This document shows, piece after piece, positions 1 through 5,944 of a stretch of DNA of 11,786 nucleotides. The notes beneath the pieces are model-generated. The model saw only the letters and a program-made list of their open reading frames with translations. It was not told where the DNA came from and searched no databases. Within the stretch, counting starts at the first letter, position 1; each line of letters starts with the position of its first letter. Position numbers and translations under genes: made by a program. Source of the DNA: Prevotellaceae bacterium (GTDB taxonomy: Bacteria; Bacteroidota; Bacteroidia; Bacteroidales; UBA932); contig JAIROF010000080.1 of assembly GCA_031257655.1 (NCBI GenBank), positions 1 through 11,786 of the forward strand. The letters run 5' to 3'.

Positions 1-2
1 GC

Positions 3-140
3 AACCCGTTTCCTTTGTCAATTGAGGTATTTTACAGGTCAAATACAGGTCAAAAATTCTTGGGTTTTGCAGTGAATTTTCAGGATTTCTCGGATAAAAA
101 TGTCATTTTGGCGCTAAAAGTTGTATCACCACAAAAATAA
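3..140 (+). CDS. Possible 3' end of an unrecognised upstream gene (partial)
   Basis: A plus-strand frame is open from the window edge and stops with TAA at 138-140, giving about 45 residues ending LKVVSPQK. The main reason to list it is context: a strong intrinsic terminator on the same strand begins 18 bases after the stop. I do not recognise the peptide. The stretch is short enough to be open by chance, and it includes a tandem 11-bp duplication at 33-54, which is as easily read as intergenic DNA. Treat it as a guess. Confidence 0.22.
   Translation, partial: NPFPLSIEVFYRSNTGQKFLGFAVNFQDFSDKNVILALKVVSPQK
33..54. repeat. Tandem duplication of an 11-bp unit
   Basis: The unit TACAGGTCAAA occurs twice head to tail (33-43 and 44-54). 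Read on the minus strand it gives two TTTGACCTGTA motifs 11 bp apart, about one helical turn. That could be a pair of protein-binding half sites or a simple slippage duplication. No function can be assigned. Confidence 0.6.
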
Positions 141-157
141 GTGATTTTTCTCAACCT

Positions 158-201
158 GCAAAGCATTGGCTAATTTATTTTAGCACAATGCTTTGCTTTT
201 T
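158..201 (+). terminator. Strong rho-independent terminator (plus strand)
   Basis: Bases 158-173 pair with 180-196 to form a stem of about 16 base pairs, interrupted only by one bulged A at 185. The loop is the six bases TTTATT. A T-run follows at 197-201. The T-run is on the plus-strand side only, so the element should end a plus-strand transcript arriving from the left, outside or at the very edge of the window. It lies beyond the 3' end of the minus-strand gene that stops at 235, so as a hairpin it could also protect that transcript's end. Confidence 0.8.
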
Positions 202-234
202 ATCAACAAAAAAAGTTTGCGGATTTAAGGTAAA

Positions 235-534
235 TCAACCCTTATAATTCTCATAGTACTCAAGATGAGAATCTGTATCAAAGTAACGGGATAAATACTC
301 CCCATATTTTTTTGACTCGTTTACTCGCGGAGACCCAAACATACACATATCAGATGCTTGCTCATACAATAGGTGCGCCATATAATCTTTAAACGCTTCC
401 TCTTTATCTTCTGGCGTTCCCTTATATGTATTCTCAAAACATTTTTCATAAAACCCGAAAAAGGCAGCTTTTTTGTTCGGGTATTCTTCGCTTCCTTTGT
501 AATACTTATACATGCTGTAATCAGACTTTTCCAT
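235..534 (-). CDS. Small acidic, aromatic-rich hypothetical protein (99 aa)
   Basis: I do not recognise this protein. It begins MEKSDYSMYKYYKG and ends LEYYENYKG. It is rich in Tyr, Glu, Lys and Asp, has no signal peptide or membrane segment, and looks like a soluble cytosolic protein, probably mostly helical. An in-frame ATG at 573 would add 13 residues. The start at 534 is preferred because its ATG overlaps the end of the ADP-ribosylglycohydrolase gene by only 14 bases (521-534), an arrangement typical of translational coupling. The overlap suggests the two are co-transcribed and may be functionally linked, for example as partner, substrate or immunity-type protein; that is inference. Its reading frame is intact and it is AT-rich like the surrounding accessory DNA. 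Confidence 0.72.
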   Translation of the reverse strand: MEKSDYSMYKYYKGSEEYPNKKAAFFGFYEKCFENTYKGTPEDKEEAFKDYMAHLLYEQASDMCMFGSPRVNESKKYGEYLSRYFDTDSHLEYYENYKG

Positions 535-1318
535 GTTTGTAAAGGTTAAATTTTGAGTAGAATTGCTCGACAATATCTTTCAGCTCCGCCGGCATCGTCG
601 AAAAAGCGGCGTCCTTTATTTCCGATGGTATTTCGCAGGTGTTGTCGGCTTCGGCTATTGCGCCGGTGATGCAGGCGAGCGTGTCGCTGTCGCCGCCGAG
701 CGAAACGGCAAGGCGTATGGCGTCCTCAAAGCCGGAGCTCTCCAAGTAGCAGGTTATAGCCTCCGGAACAGTGCCCTGACAGGTCTCATCAAAGCCGTAG
801 GCGGGGCGAATGTCAGCCACCTTGCGGCTTAAATCGTAGCCAAACTCCTTTTCTACGTACTGTCGCAAAAATGCCTTGCTTTTGCCGCTGCGCGCGTGGT
901 AGATAGCCGACGCAACAGCCATAGCCCCCTTTAAACCCTCCGGATGGTTGTGCGTGCATTGTGCGCATCGCTGCGCCTCGCGCAAGGTTTCTTTGAGCGT
1001 CGGAAAAACCCAGCCAACAGGACTTACCCGCATGGCAGCGCCGTTTCCAAAGCTGTGGTATGGCTGTGGGTTATCGCTCCGCAGCCATGCGGCAAAAGAA
1101 CCGCCGTAGCCGCCCTTGGGAGCAGGGTATTTATTCCCCCAGTAGTATAGCCGCTCTCCGTATGGTTTGCGCTGCAAAATAGCGTCCATCACAGCAATGG
1201 TCATAATGCTGTCGTCTGTTATGCTGCTTCCGGGCGTTACCATCGGAAAATTGTAATTTTTCGTGCGGCTAAACTCATACGCGCTGCCGACGTAGTCTCC
1301 TGCTATGGCTCCTATCAT
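521..1318 (-). CDS. ADP-ribosylglycohydrolase family protein (DraG/ARH-like)
   Basis: This 265-residue enzyme belongs to the ADP-ribosylglycohydrolase (DraG/ARH) family, all-helical proteins that use two Mg ions to remove ADP-ribose from proteins, nucleic acids or small molecules. The N-terminal GAIAGDYVGSAYEF (about 3-16) is the family's opening helix. The metal-binding signatures are ITDDS (33-37) and GGDSDT (208-213), the latter followed by the glycine/alanine helix LACITGAIAEA. Further conserved pieces are GNGAAMR (91-97) and HNHPEG (123-128). The length is normal and no key residue is missing, so it should be active in the cytosol. The natural substrate cannot be inferred; no ADP-ribosyltransferase is seen in the window. 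It overlaps the downstream small gene by 14 bases. Its start lies 35 bases from the palindromic element ending at 1353, and I see no good TAnnTTTG promoter in between. Confidence 0.93.
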   Translation of the reverse strand: MIGAIAGDYVGSAYEFSRTKNYNFPMVTPGSSITDDSIMTIAVMDAILQRKPYGERLYYWGNKYPAPKGGYGGSFAAWLRSDNPQPYHSFGNGAAMRVSPVGWVFPTLKETLREAQRCAQCTHNHPEGLKGAMAVASAIYHARSGKSKAFLRQYVEKEFGYDLSRKVADIRPAYGFDETCQGTVPEAITCYLESSGFEDAIRLAVSLGGDSDTLACITGAIAEADNTCEIPSEIKDAAFSTMPAELKDIVEQFYSKFNLYKHGKV

Positions 1319-1352
1319 TTTTGGTTGGTTTTATTGGCGCAACATTACAAAA

Positions 1353-1474
1353 GGGGATCTCTAAAAACCCCAAAATCAAGGCTTGCGGCTCAGGCAAAAG
1401 CGGAGTTTACTAAAGTAAATGAGCATTTTGCCGAGGGAGCGTAGCGCAGAGCTTGGGGTTTTTAGAGGTTCCCC
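1353..1474 (-). repeat. Long imperfect palindromic element, copy 1 (122 bp)
   Basis: The outer arms 1353-1373 and 1453-1474 are inverted copies of each other (GGGGATCTCTAAAAACCCC against GGGGAACCTCTAAAAACCCC), differing by one base and one indel. Inside, GGCAAAA (1393-1399) pairs with TTTTGCC (1426-1432), and GTTTAC (1405-1410) with GTAAAT (1415-1420) at the tip. The whole element can fold into one long hairpin in DNA or RNA. It starts 11 bases after the reading frame of the broken toxin gene and ends 35 bases before the glycohydrolase start. A diverged shorter copy lies after metG at 8101-8163. It may be a dispersed palindromic repeat or a MITE-like element that also acts as a terminator or 3'-end stabiliser. 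No target-site duplication is obvious. Confidence 0.75.
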
Positions 1475-1484
1475 CGTGATGTTG

Positions 1485-1817
1485 CTATTTGCTCCCATAG
1501 CACTCATTTTTTAGCCGTATCGCTTTCTTTATTTCGCTTTCCGGCGTTTTCTGTGTTTTCTTTTGAAACCTGTTAAAAAGGACAACGATGCGGTCGCCGT
1601 CAAAGATAAAGAATATCCGGTAGATATTGCTCTCATACTCCACCCTTAGCTAATAAATACCGTCACGGATGAGCTTTACAAATCTTGAGCTTACCCGCTC
1701 CTGTGTTGCCAACATATCAAGTACATAGTGAATTTTTCTTTGCTCGCCTGCGGTGAGCGTTTGCATAAATTCCCTGTAGTAGTGCTTGAAAGCAACTATT
1801 TTCCGCTCCGGTTTCAT
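1485..1817 (-). pseudogene. RelE/HigB-type toxin (Gp49-like), broken by an in-frame TAG
   Basis: The frame starts at ATG 1817 (MKPERKIVAFKHYY) and reaches LIRDGIY, where TAG at 1650-1652 stops it after 55 residues. The same frame continues for 54 more codons (LRVEYESNIYRIFFIFDG, then IVVLFNRFQKKTQKTP, then SEIKKAIRLKN) to TAG at 1485-1487. The joined 110 positions match the usual length and order of HigB/Gp49-like mRNA-interferase toxins. In that family the motif at the break reads GLYELR, so the stop replaces the Glu codon (GAG to TAG, one base). The truncated peptide lacks the strands that carry the basic catalytic face and should be inactive. These toxins are normally followed by a helix-turn-helix antitoxin; here the palindromic element follows and no antitoxin is seen. 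An upstream in-frame start at 1880 exists but is not family-like. Confidence 0.85.
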
Positions 1818-1822
1818 GGAAG

Positions 1823-1853
1823 CAAAAGTAATAAAAATAGCAACATCAAACAA
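1823..1853 (-). promoter_or_regulatory. Possible Bacteroidetes-type promoter of the toxin remnant
   Basis: On the minus strand a TTG (1851-1853) is followed after 20 bases by TACTTTTG (1823-1830), matching the TAnnTTTG -7 box. The box ends only five bases before the toxin ATG, so a transcript from it would be leaderless or nearly so. That closeness makes it either an unusual leaderless start or a chance match. Confidence 0.4.
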
Positions 1854-1953
1854 CTTGTAATGCCTTATAGCGGATTTCAACTCACTAAGCTGAATGCTTT
1901 GTAATCAGCAACCATACTTGCCATATTCTACAATTTATGGCGTCACTCAGCAT

Positions 1954-3291
1954 TTATTCCGGGTTCAGCAGGAGGTTGGATATGGCATACAGCGGGTAAA
2001 CCCTAATTTTGTCGTATCGGCTAAAATTTTCGAGGGAGGTGCGCACGCCGTAATCCAGCTTTTTTTCCTGCATAAACAGATATAAGCTCTGCATTTTCCC
2101 AGAAGTTCCGGATTTTACTTCGATCGGAATGATTTGCTCATCCCTTTGTATCACAAAATCAACCTGCGCATGGCTTTGATGCTTTTCTCGCTGCCAGTAG
2201 TAGAGCGTAATGGGATAGTAGCACGAAGAAGCCTTGAGCAGCTCCAGCCCGACAAAGATTTCGGCCAAAGCCCCGCTGTTGACAGCTCTGAAATCGCTCG
2301 AAAGCAGCAGGCGCGAAACGTCCATGCCCAAGACGCGCTGAAAAATGCCCGTATCAAACAAAAACATTCGCCGAAACTTAGCGTTAACCTCTGCGCCCAG
2401 CGGGATGCCGTTTGCCGACGTGTGCGTAACAGGATACGCCAGGCCCGCCATGATGAGCAGCTCCAGCGCATCTTTGACCTGCCTGTTGGAAGCTTGCTCC
2501 GAAGCCCGCTCGTAAATAAACTTTCCCTCTGCCTGATTTGCTATGGAGGTAAAGACCTCGCCGATGCGCGATGCCGGCACGCGCGATTTATACTTGGCAA
2601 AATCGCCACGAAACGACAGCAGAAGGTCGTGGATAGCCTGCTGGCACTTGGAGAAATCTTGGCTCTTAACGTACTCCGCAACAACGGCAGGCATTCCGCC
2701 AAAGAGCATGAAAATTTCCATATTTTTCAAAATCATGCTGTGGACAATTTTCGGCAAAGGCTTGGAGGGAGAAGCGTTCTGGTATTCGTGCGCCAGCTGC
2801 TCGTTTCCGGTAGCATGCAAAAATTCGTTGAAGGCAAACGGATACATGAACACAGAGCGGATACGCCCTACGCCAAACGAGGGCAGCTCCTCCAGCGCAA
2901 ACTCCAGCAGCGAGCCGGCGGCAATCACGTGAAGCTCGGGATGCTGCTCGTAAAAATAGCGCAGCTTGCTTATTGCCGGAATCCAAGCCTGAATTTCGTC
3001 AAGAAACAGCAAGGTTTCGCCTGCAACAACGGGCGTCTTGTAGTAAAACGACAGGCGTTTGCAGATTTCCTGGGGAGAGATGCCCGGACGAAACAGATTT
3101 TTAACGTCTTCCTCCGCATCCTCAAAATTCACCTCAACAAAATACCTGAACGACTTGCCCAAATGCCGCACAGCAGACGACTTGCCTACTTGCCTTGCAC
3201 CACGCAACAACAAAACTTTCCTGTCCGGCTCCTTGCTCCAGGCAAGCAATTCTTTGTCTACGTTACGGAAAAAATATCTATCCTTACTCAT
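1954..3291 (-). CDS. AAA ATPase with DUF4143/PD-(D/E)xK-like C-terminal domain
   Basis: This 445-residue protein has the standard layout and length of the widespread bacterial AAA/DUF4143 family, whose cellular role is largely unknown. The N-terminal ATPase shows Walker A GARQVGKSS (31-39), Walker B LLFLDEIQ (94-101), AAGSLLE (124-130, sensor region) and GVGR (140-143). The C-terminal DUF4143 part carries E344 (in AEIFVGLELL), then D378 (in QVDFVI) and E391-x-K393 (in PIEVKSG), the spacing of a PD-(D/E)xK nuclease core. ATP binding and possible nucleic acid cleavage are therefore plausible; the substrate is unknown. It is soluble, with no membrane segment. It appears to be a single-gene transcript: a good promoter lies at 3343-3373 and the 33-bp array begins 75 bases upstream. 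Genes of this family are often found in variable genomic regions, as here. Confidence 0.92.
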   Translation of the reverse strand: MSKDRYFFRNVDKELLAWSKEPDRKVLLLRGARQVGKSSAVRHLGKSFRYFVEVNFEDAEEDVKNLFRPGISPQEICKRLSFYYKTPVVAGETLLFLDEIQAWIPAISKLRYFYEQHPELHVIAAGSLLEFALEELPSFGVGRIRSVFMYPFAFNEFLHATGNEQLAHEYQNASPSKPLPKIVHSMILKNMEIFMLFGGMPAVVAEYVKSQDFSKCQQAIHDLLLSFRGDFAKYKSRVPASRIGEVFTSIANQAEGKFIYERASEQASNRQVKDALELLIMAGLAYPVTHTSANGIPLGAEVNAKFRRMFLFDTGIFQRVLGMDVSRLLLSSDFRAVNSGALAEIFVGLELLKASSCYYPITLYYWQREKHQSHAQVDFVIQRDEQIIPIEVKSGTSGKMQSLYLFMQEKKLDYGVRTSLENFSRYDKIRVYPLYAISNLLLNPE

Positions 3292-3342
3292 TGCTGTTTT
3301 GGTCTGTTTTTAATATGTTACTAATCCGTTTCTAATGAAACA

Positions 3343-3373
3343 CAAAGATAGCACATTCATTTGACATTTGCAA
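3343..3373 (-). promoter_or_regulatory. Predicted promoter of the ATPase gene, overlapping the 33-bp array
   Basis: Minus-strand TATCTTTG (3343-3350) is an exact TAnnTTTG -7 box. TTG (3371-3373, within a run of Ts) lies 20 bases upstream, the expected -33 spacing. The predicted start of transcription would be near 3336, giving a leader of about 45 bases before ATG 3291. The -33 box falls inside the first unit of the tandem array, so the array begins within the promoter. Confidence 0.6.
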
Positions 3374-4299
3374 AAAACTAAGACCGAATTTGGGCGATAT
3401 TTGCAAAAAACTAAGGCCGAGTTTTGGCTACATTTGCAAAAAACTAAGGCCGAGTTTTGGCTACACTTGCAAAAAACTAAGGCCGAGTTTTGGGCATATT
3501 TGCAAAAAACTAAGGCCGAGTTTGGGGCATATTTGCAAAAAACTAAGGCCAAGTTTGAGGCATATTTGCAAAAAACTAAGGCCAAGTTTGAGGCATATTT
3601 GCAAAAAACTAAGGCCAAGTTTGAGGCGTATTTGCAAAAAACTAAGGCCGAGTTTGAGGCATATTTGCAAAAAACTAAGGCCAAGTTTGAGGCATATTTG
3701 CAAAAAACTAAGACCAAGTTTGAGGCGTATTTGCAAAAAACTAAGGCCGAGTTTGAGGCATATTTGCAAAAAACTAAGGCCGAGTTTGGGCGATATTTGC
3801 AAAAAACTAAGACCGAGTTTGGGCGATATTTGCAAAAAACTAAGACCGAGTTTGAGGCATATTTGCAAAAAACTAAGACCGAGTTTTGGCGATATTTGCA
3901 AAAAACTAAGGCCAAATTTGAGGCATATTTGCAAAAAACTAAGACCGAGTTTGAGGCGTATTTGCAAAAAACTAAGACCGAGTTTGAGGCGTATTTGCAA
4001 AAAACTAAGACCAAGTTTGGGCATTATTTGCAAAAAACTAAGACCGAGTTTGGGCGATATTTGCAAAAAACTAAGACCGAGTTTGAGGCATATTTGCAAA
4101 AAACTAAGACCGAGTTTGAGGCATATTTGCAAAAAACTAAGACCGAGTTTGAGGCATATTTGCAAAAAACTAGACCGAGTTTGGGCATTATTTGCAAAAA
4201 ACTAAGACCGAGTTTGGGCATTATTTGCAAAAAACTAAGACCGAGTTTGGGCATTATTTGCAAAAAACTAAGACCGAGTTTGGGCGATATTTGCAAAAA
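3367..4299. repeat. 33-bp tandem repeat array, 28 full units plus a 10-bp partial
   Basis: Units begin TTTGCAAAAAACTAAG and end GGCATA or a variant. All are 33 bp except the unit at 4159-4190, which has lost one A (32 bp). Each unit contains the 8-bp palindrome TTTGCAAA and an A6 tract. Variation is confined to a few positions: GGCC or GACC, GAG or AAG, and the last eight bases. GGCC dominates the left part, GACC the right. Units 7-9 and 10-12 form near-identical 99-bp blocks, so both single and multi-unit duplications occurred. Because 33 is divisible by three, several frames are open for over 200 codons. No ATG starts them, most unit differences would change amino acids, and the 1-bp loss shifts frame, so I regard the array as non-coding. 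It fills the gap between the ATPase promoter and the LD-carboxypeptidase 3' end. Confidence 0.97.
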
Positions 4300-4418
4300 C
4301 AGAAAATCACAGAGAGGGGGGAGGAGCGACGTATAAAAAAATGCCTTCAAATGAAAAGAATAAAAACTTAATCCATCCAAAATTTCCCTGATTTTACCGG
4401 ACAGCCGTGATTCAAAAT
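4300..4418. other. Spacer between the array and the LD-carboxypeptidase stop
   Basis: This stretch holds a G6 run at 4316-4321 and otherwise AT-rich sequence. I see no convincing gene and no clear intrinsic terminator for the minus-strand gene that stops at 4419. A 16-codon ATG frame near 4341 is too short to support. Confidence 0.5.
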
Positions 4419-5372
4419 TTAGCAGCTCACAAGCGTTACCCGCTCATCGCTTACCTCCAGGAGCACCTCTCGCCCCATGCACAGCGCCACGTTGGGGTCT
4501 TGGTGCCCCGCCGGAAAGCCAAACGCCACCGGGATGTTCAGCGGACGGGCATGCTCGCTGATAATCTCATACGCCGATTTTCCGTAACCTCCGGCGCTGT
4601 CCTTCATCTCCGTCATGCCGCCAACCAGCAGGGCGCTGAGCTTGCCAAGCTTGCCGCTCAGCGCAAGGTTTAGCATCATGCGGTCGAGGTGGTAGAGGTA
4701 CTCGTCAACGTCCTCTATGAAGAGCACAGCGCCGCCGGGCATCAGCTCGTAGGGCGTTGCCTGCAGGCTGTAGATGATGGAGAGGTTGCCGCCCGTTAGC
4801 CGTCCTGCTGCTGCCCCGTTCACGTTGAGCGCGTGCGGCGCGAGATCTCGGCCAGCCTCCTGCCCAAACAGGGCGGCACGCAGGCTGTTGACGCTTGCCG
4901 CATCGGTGAACTTAAAGGGCATGGCGGCGTGCAGGCTCTCCACCCCCAGGCGGTAGAGCGCAAGGTGAAAGGCGGTAACGTCGCTGTAGCCAACCAGCCA
5001 CTTGGGCGCTTTTTGCAGCCCCGAAAAGTCCAGCTTTTGCAGCAATCGCGCGCATCCGTAGCCTCCACGCGCAAAGAGGATGGCGCCTACGTCGGGGGTG
5101 TCTATCAGCGCCTGCAGGTCGGCGGTGCGCTGCTCGTCGTCGCCGGCAATCATGCCGCGCCCAGCAAACAGGTTTTTGCCTAAGCGCACCCGCAACCCCC
5201 ACGATTCTACCACCTGCACCGCCCGACGAATATCGTCGCTGCTCACGCTACGCGCCGGCGCACAAATGCCCACCGTATCGCCCGCCCGGAGAGCGGCAGG
5301 ACGAATGAACTTCACATCAGCGTTATCAGTATTCATCTTTGTCATTATTGTCATCTTTATATCTTCATCCAT
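4419..5372 (-). CDS. LD-carboxypeptidase, peptidase family S66 (LdcA/MccF-like)
   Basis: Family S66 serine peptidases cleave the L,D bond to the terminal D-Ala of murein tetrapeptides during peptidoglycan recycling; MccF relatives cleave microcin C-type compounds. The N-terminal core IRPAALRAGDTVGICAPA (23-40) is typical. The catalytic triad is visible: Ser130 in GYSDVTA (nucleophile elbow), Glu220 in FIEDVDE and His290 in GFPAGH. RGGYG (102-106) is the conserved substrate-pocket loop. There is no signal peptide, as expected for a cytoplasmic recycling enzyme. Total length (317 aa) is normal. Several in-frame ATGs lie near the start (5372, 5354, 5345, 5336). Homology begins only around residue 22, so 5336 is a reasonable alternative start. 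It stands alone on this strand with no obvious promoter motif. Whether it acts on murein or a peptide antibiotic cannot be decided from sequence. Confidence 0.93.
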   Translation of the reverse strand: MDEDIKMTIMTKMNTDNADVKFIRPAALRAGDTVGICAPARSVSSDDIRRAVQVVESWGLRVRLGKNLFAGRGMIAGDDEQRTADLQALIDTPDVGAILFARGGYGCARLLQKLDFSGLQKAPKWLVGYSDVTAFHLALYRLGVESLHAAMPFKFTDAASVNSLRAALFGQEAGRDLAPHALNVNGAAAGRLTGGNLSIIYSLQATPYELMPGGAVLFIEDVDEYLYHLDRMMLNLALSGKLGKLSALLVGGMTEMKDSAGGYGKSAYEIISEHARPLNIPVAFGFPAGHQDPNVALCMGREVLLEVSDERVTLVSC

Positions 5373-5545
5373 TATTCATCACTATCAGCGCTACCTTAAA
5401 CCTCCGTAGAAATATTTCCACGCTCCCGCCACCCTACCCTACCTTACAGGGATTGCAGGAGCACAGCAGCAGCCATCACCTCCCCTAAACTCTGCACTCC
5501 GCAGAAATGAGCGCATCCTAATTTCTTTGGTAATGCCATAAATTG

Positions 5546-5566
5546 CATGATACAGTAAGTATCATG
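5546..5566. promoter_or_regulatory. Perfect 8-bp inverted repeat, possible operator
   Basis: CATGATAC (5546-5553) and GTATCATG (5559-5566) are perfect inverted copies separated by AGTAA. The 21-bp size and symmetry suit a dimeric repressor site; it has no T-run and is a poor terminator candidate. It lies 174 bases upstream of the LD-carboxypeptidase start on one side and 23 bases before a 39-codon ORF on the other. No regulator gene is seen nearby. Confidence 0.45.
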
Positions 5567-5589
5567 ATGATTATAAACAATTTACATTA

Positions 5590-5709
5590 ATGAGGTTAAT
5601 AAGGTTGTTGTTTCTACTATATCTCCCTGCTACTGAGGTTATTTTGCTATTAAAATTAGGTGTAACCGAGCGCAGCGAGCTCACGAACACCAAAAATAAG
5701 CACGAGTGA
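5590..5709 (+). CDS. Doubtful 39-aa ORF with hydrophobic N-terminus
   Basis: ATG 5590 opens a 39-codon frame: MRLIRLLFLLYLPATEVILLL, then a polar tail ending NTKNKHE. The first half would be a membrane segment or signal-like helix and the tail is charged. I recognise no family, and no TAnnTTTG promoter or ribosome-binding site is visible. Its tail coincides with the GC-rich stem-loop at 5659-5691, which suggests the nucleotide structure may matter more than the peptide. It is listed because the gap is otherwise empty of genes. Confidence 0.2.
   Translation: MRLIRLLFLLYLPATEVILLLKLGVTERSELTNTKNKHE
5659..5691. repeat. Interrupted GC-rich stem-loop
   Basis: GGTGT (5659-5663) pairs with ACACC (5687-5691), and GAGC (5668-5671) with GCTC (5679-5682). 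A four-base internal loop on each side separates the two stems. It stands out as a GC-rich island in AT-rich DNA. No T-run follows, so it is not a typical terminator. Function unknown. Confidence 0.4.
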
Positions 5710-5774
5710 GTAAATTAGGCTTTTCGCTCCCTACAATTTATAGCTCTACCATTTCTTTCATATAACAAAAAAAA

Positions 5775-5802
5775 TAGCTTTCTCATTATAGCTTTCTCAT
5801 TT
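5775..5802. repeat. Direct tandem duplication of a 14-bp unit
   Basis: TAGCTTTCTCATTA (5775-5788) is followed directly by TAGCTTTCTCATTT (5789-5802), and a third partial TAGCT begins at 5803. It is probably a slippage duplication. Confidence 0.65.
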
Positions 5803-5844
5803 TTAGCTGTTTGACATTTACATTCGGCTTTGCTTAATGGTGAA

Positions 5845-5900
5845 CTAATTCCTAATTCTTAATTCTTAATTCCTAATTCCAAATTCTTATTTCCCAATTT
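5845..5900. repeat. Heptanucleotide repeat (CTAATTC-like), about 8 units
   Basis: Consecutive seven-base units read CTAATTC, CTAATTC, TTAATTC, TTAATTC, CTAATTC, CAAATTC, TTATTTC and CCAATTT. The first five are near identical and the last three decay. The run ends 44 bases before the metG -7 box, so changes in unit number would alter DNA just upstream of the promoter. Confidence 0.8.
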
Positions 5901-5944
5901 CCGGCTCAAAGTTATCTATTTTAAGCACACGGCAAAAAAATTTG

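Noticed and set aside
235..573. Longer start of the small protein at 573.
   Set aside because: It would overlap the glycohydrolase by 53 bases; the ATG at 534 gives a short overlap and a more protein-like N-terminus. The longer form is not excluded.
1818..1880. N-terminal extension of the toxin remnant to an ATG at 1880.
   Set aside because: The added 21 residues do not resemble the family, and the predicted promoter boxes fall inside them.
2134..3324. A 396-codon plus-strand frame opposite the ATPase gene.
   Set aside because: It is a shadow of the ATPase coding sequence, which has clear Walker and nuclease-like motifs; the plus-strand translation has no recognisable domain.
3367..4299. 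CRISPR array, because of the regular ~30-bp repeats.
   Set aside because: The repeats are directly adjacent with no spacers, and no cas genes are present.
3368..4336. A 322-codon plus-strand frame (11-residue repeats, LQKTK type) over the tandem array, resembling a repetitive helical protein.
   Set aside because: It begins at TTG with no ATG, changes register at the 1-bp deletion near 4171, and unit differences are mostly amino-acid changing. Equally long frames exist on the other strand, as expected from a 33-bp period.
4341..4391. A 16-codon ATG frame in the spacer after the array.
   Set aside because: Too short, with no promoter, RBS or conserved feature.
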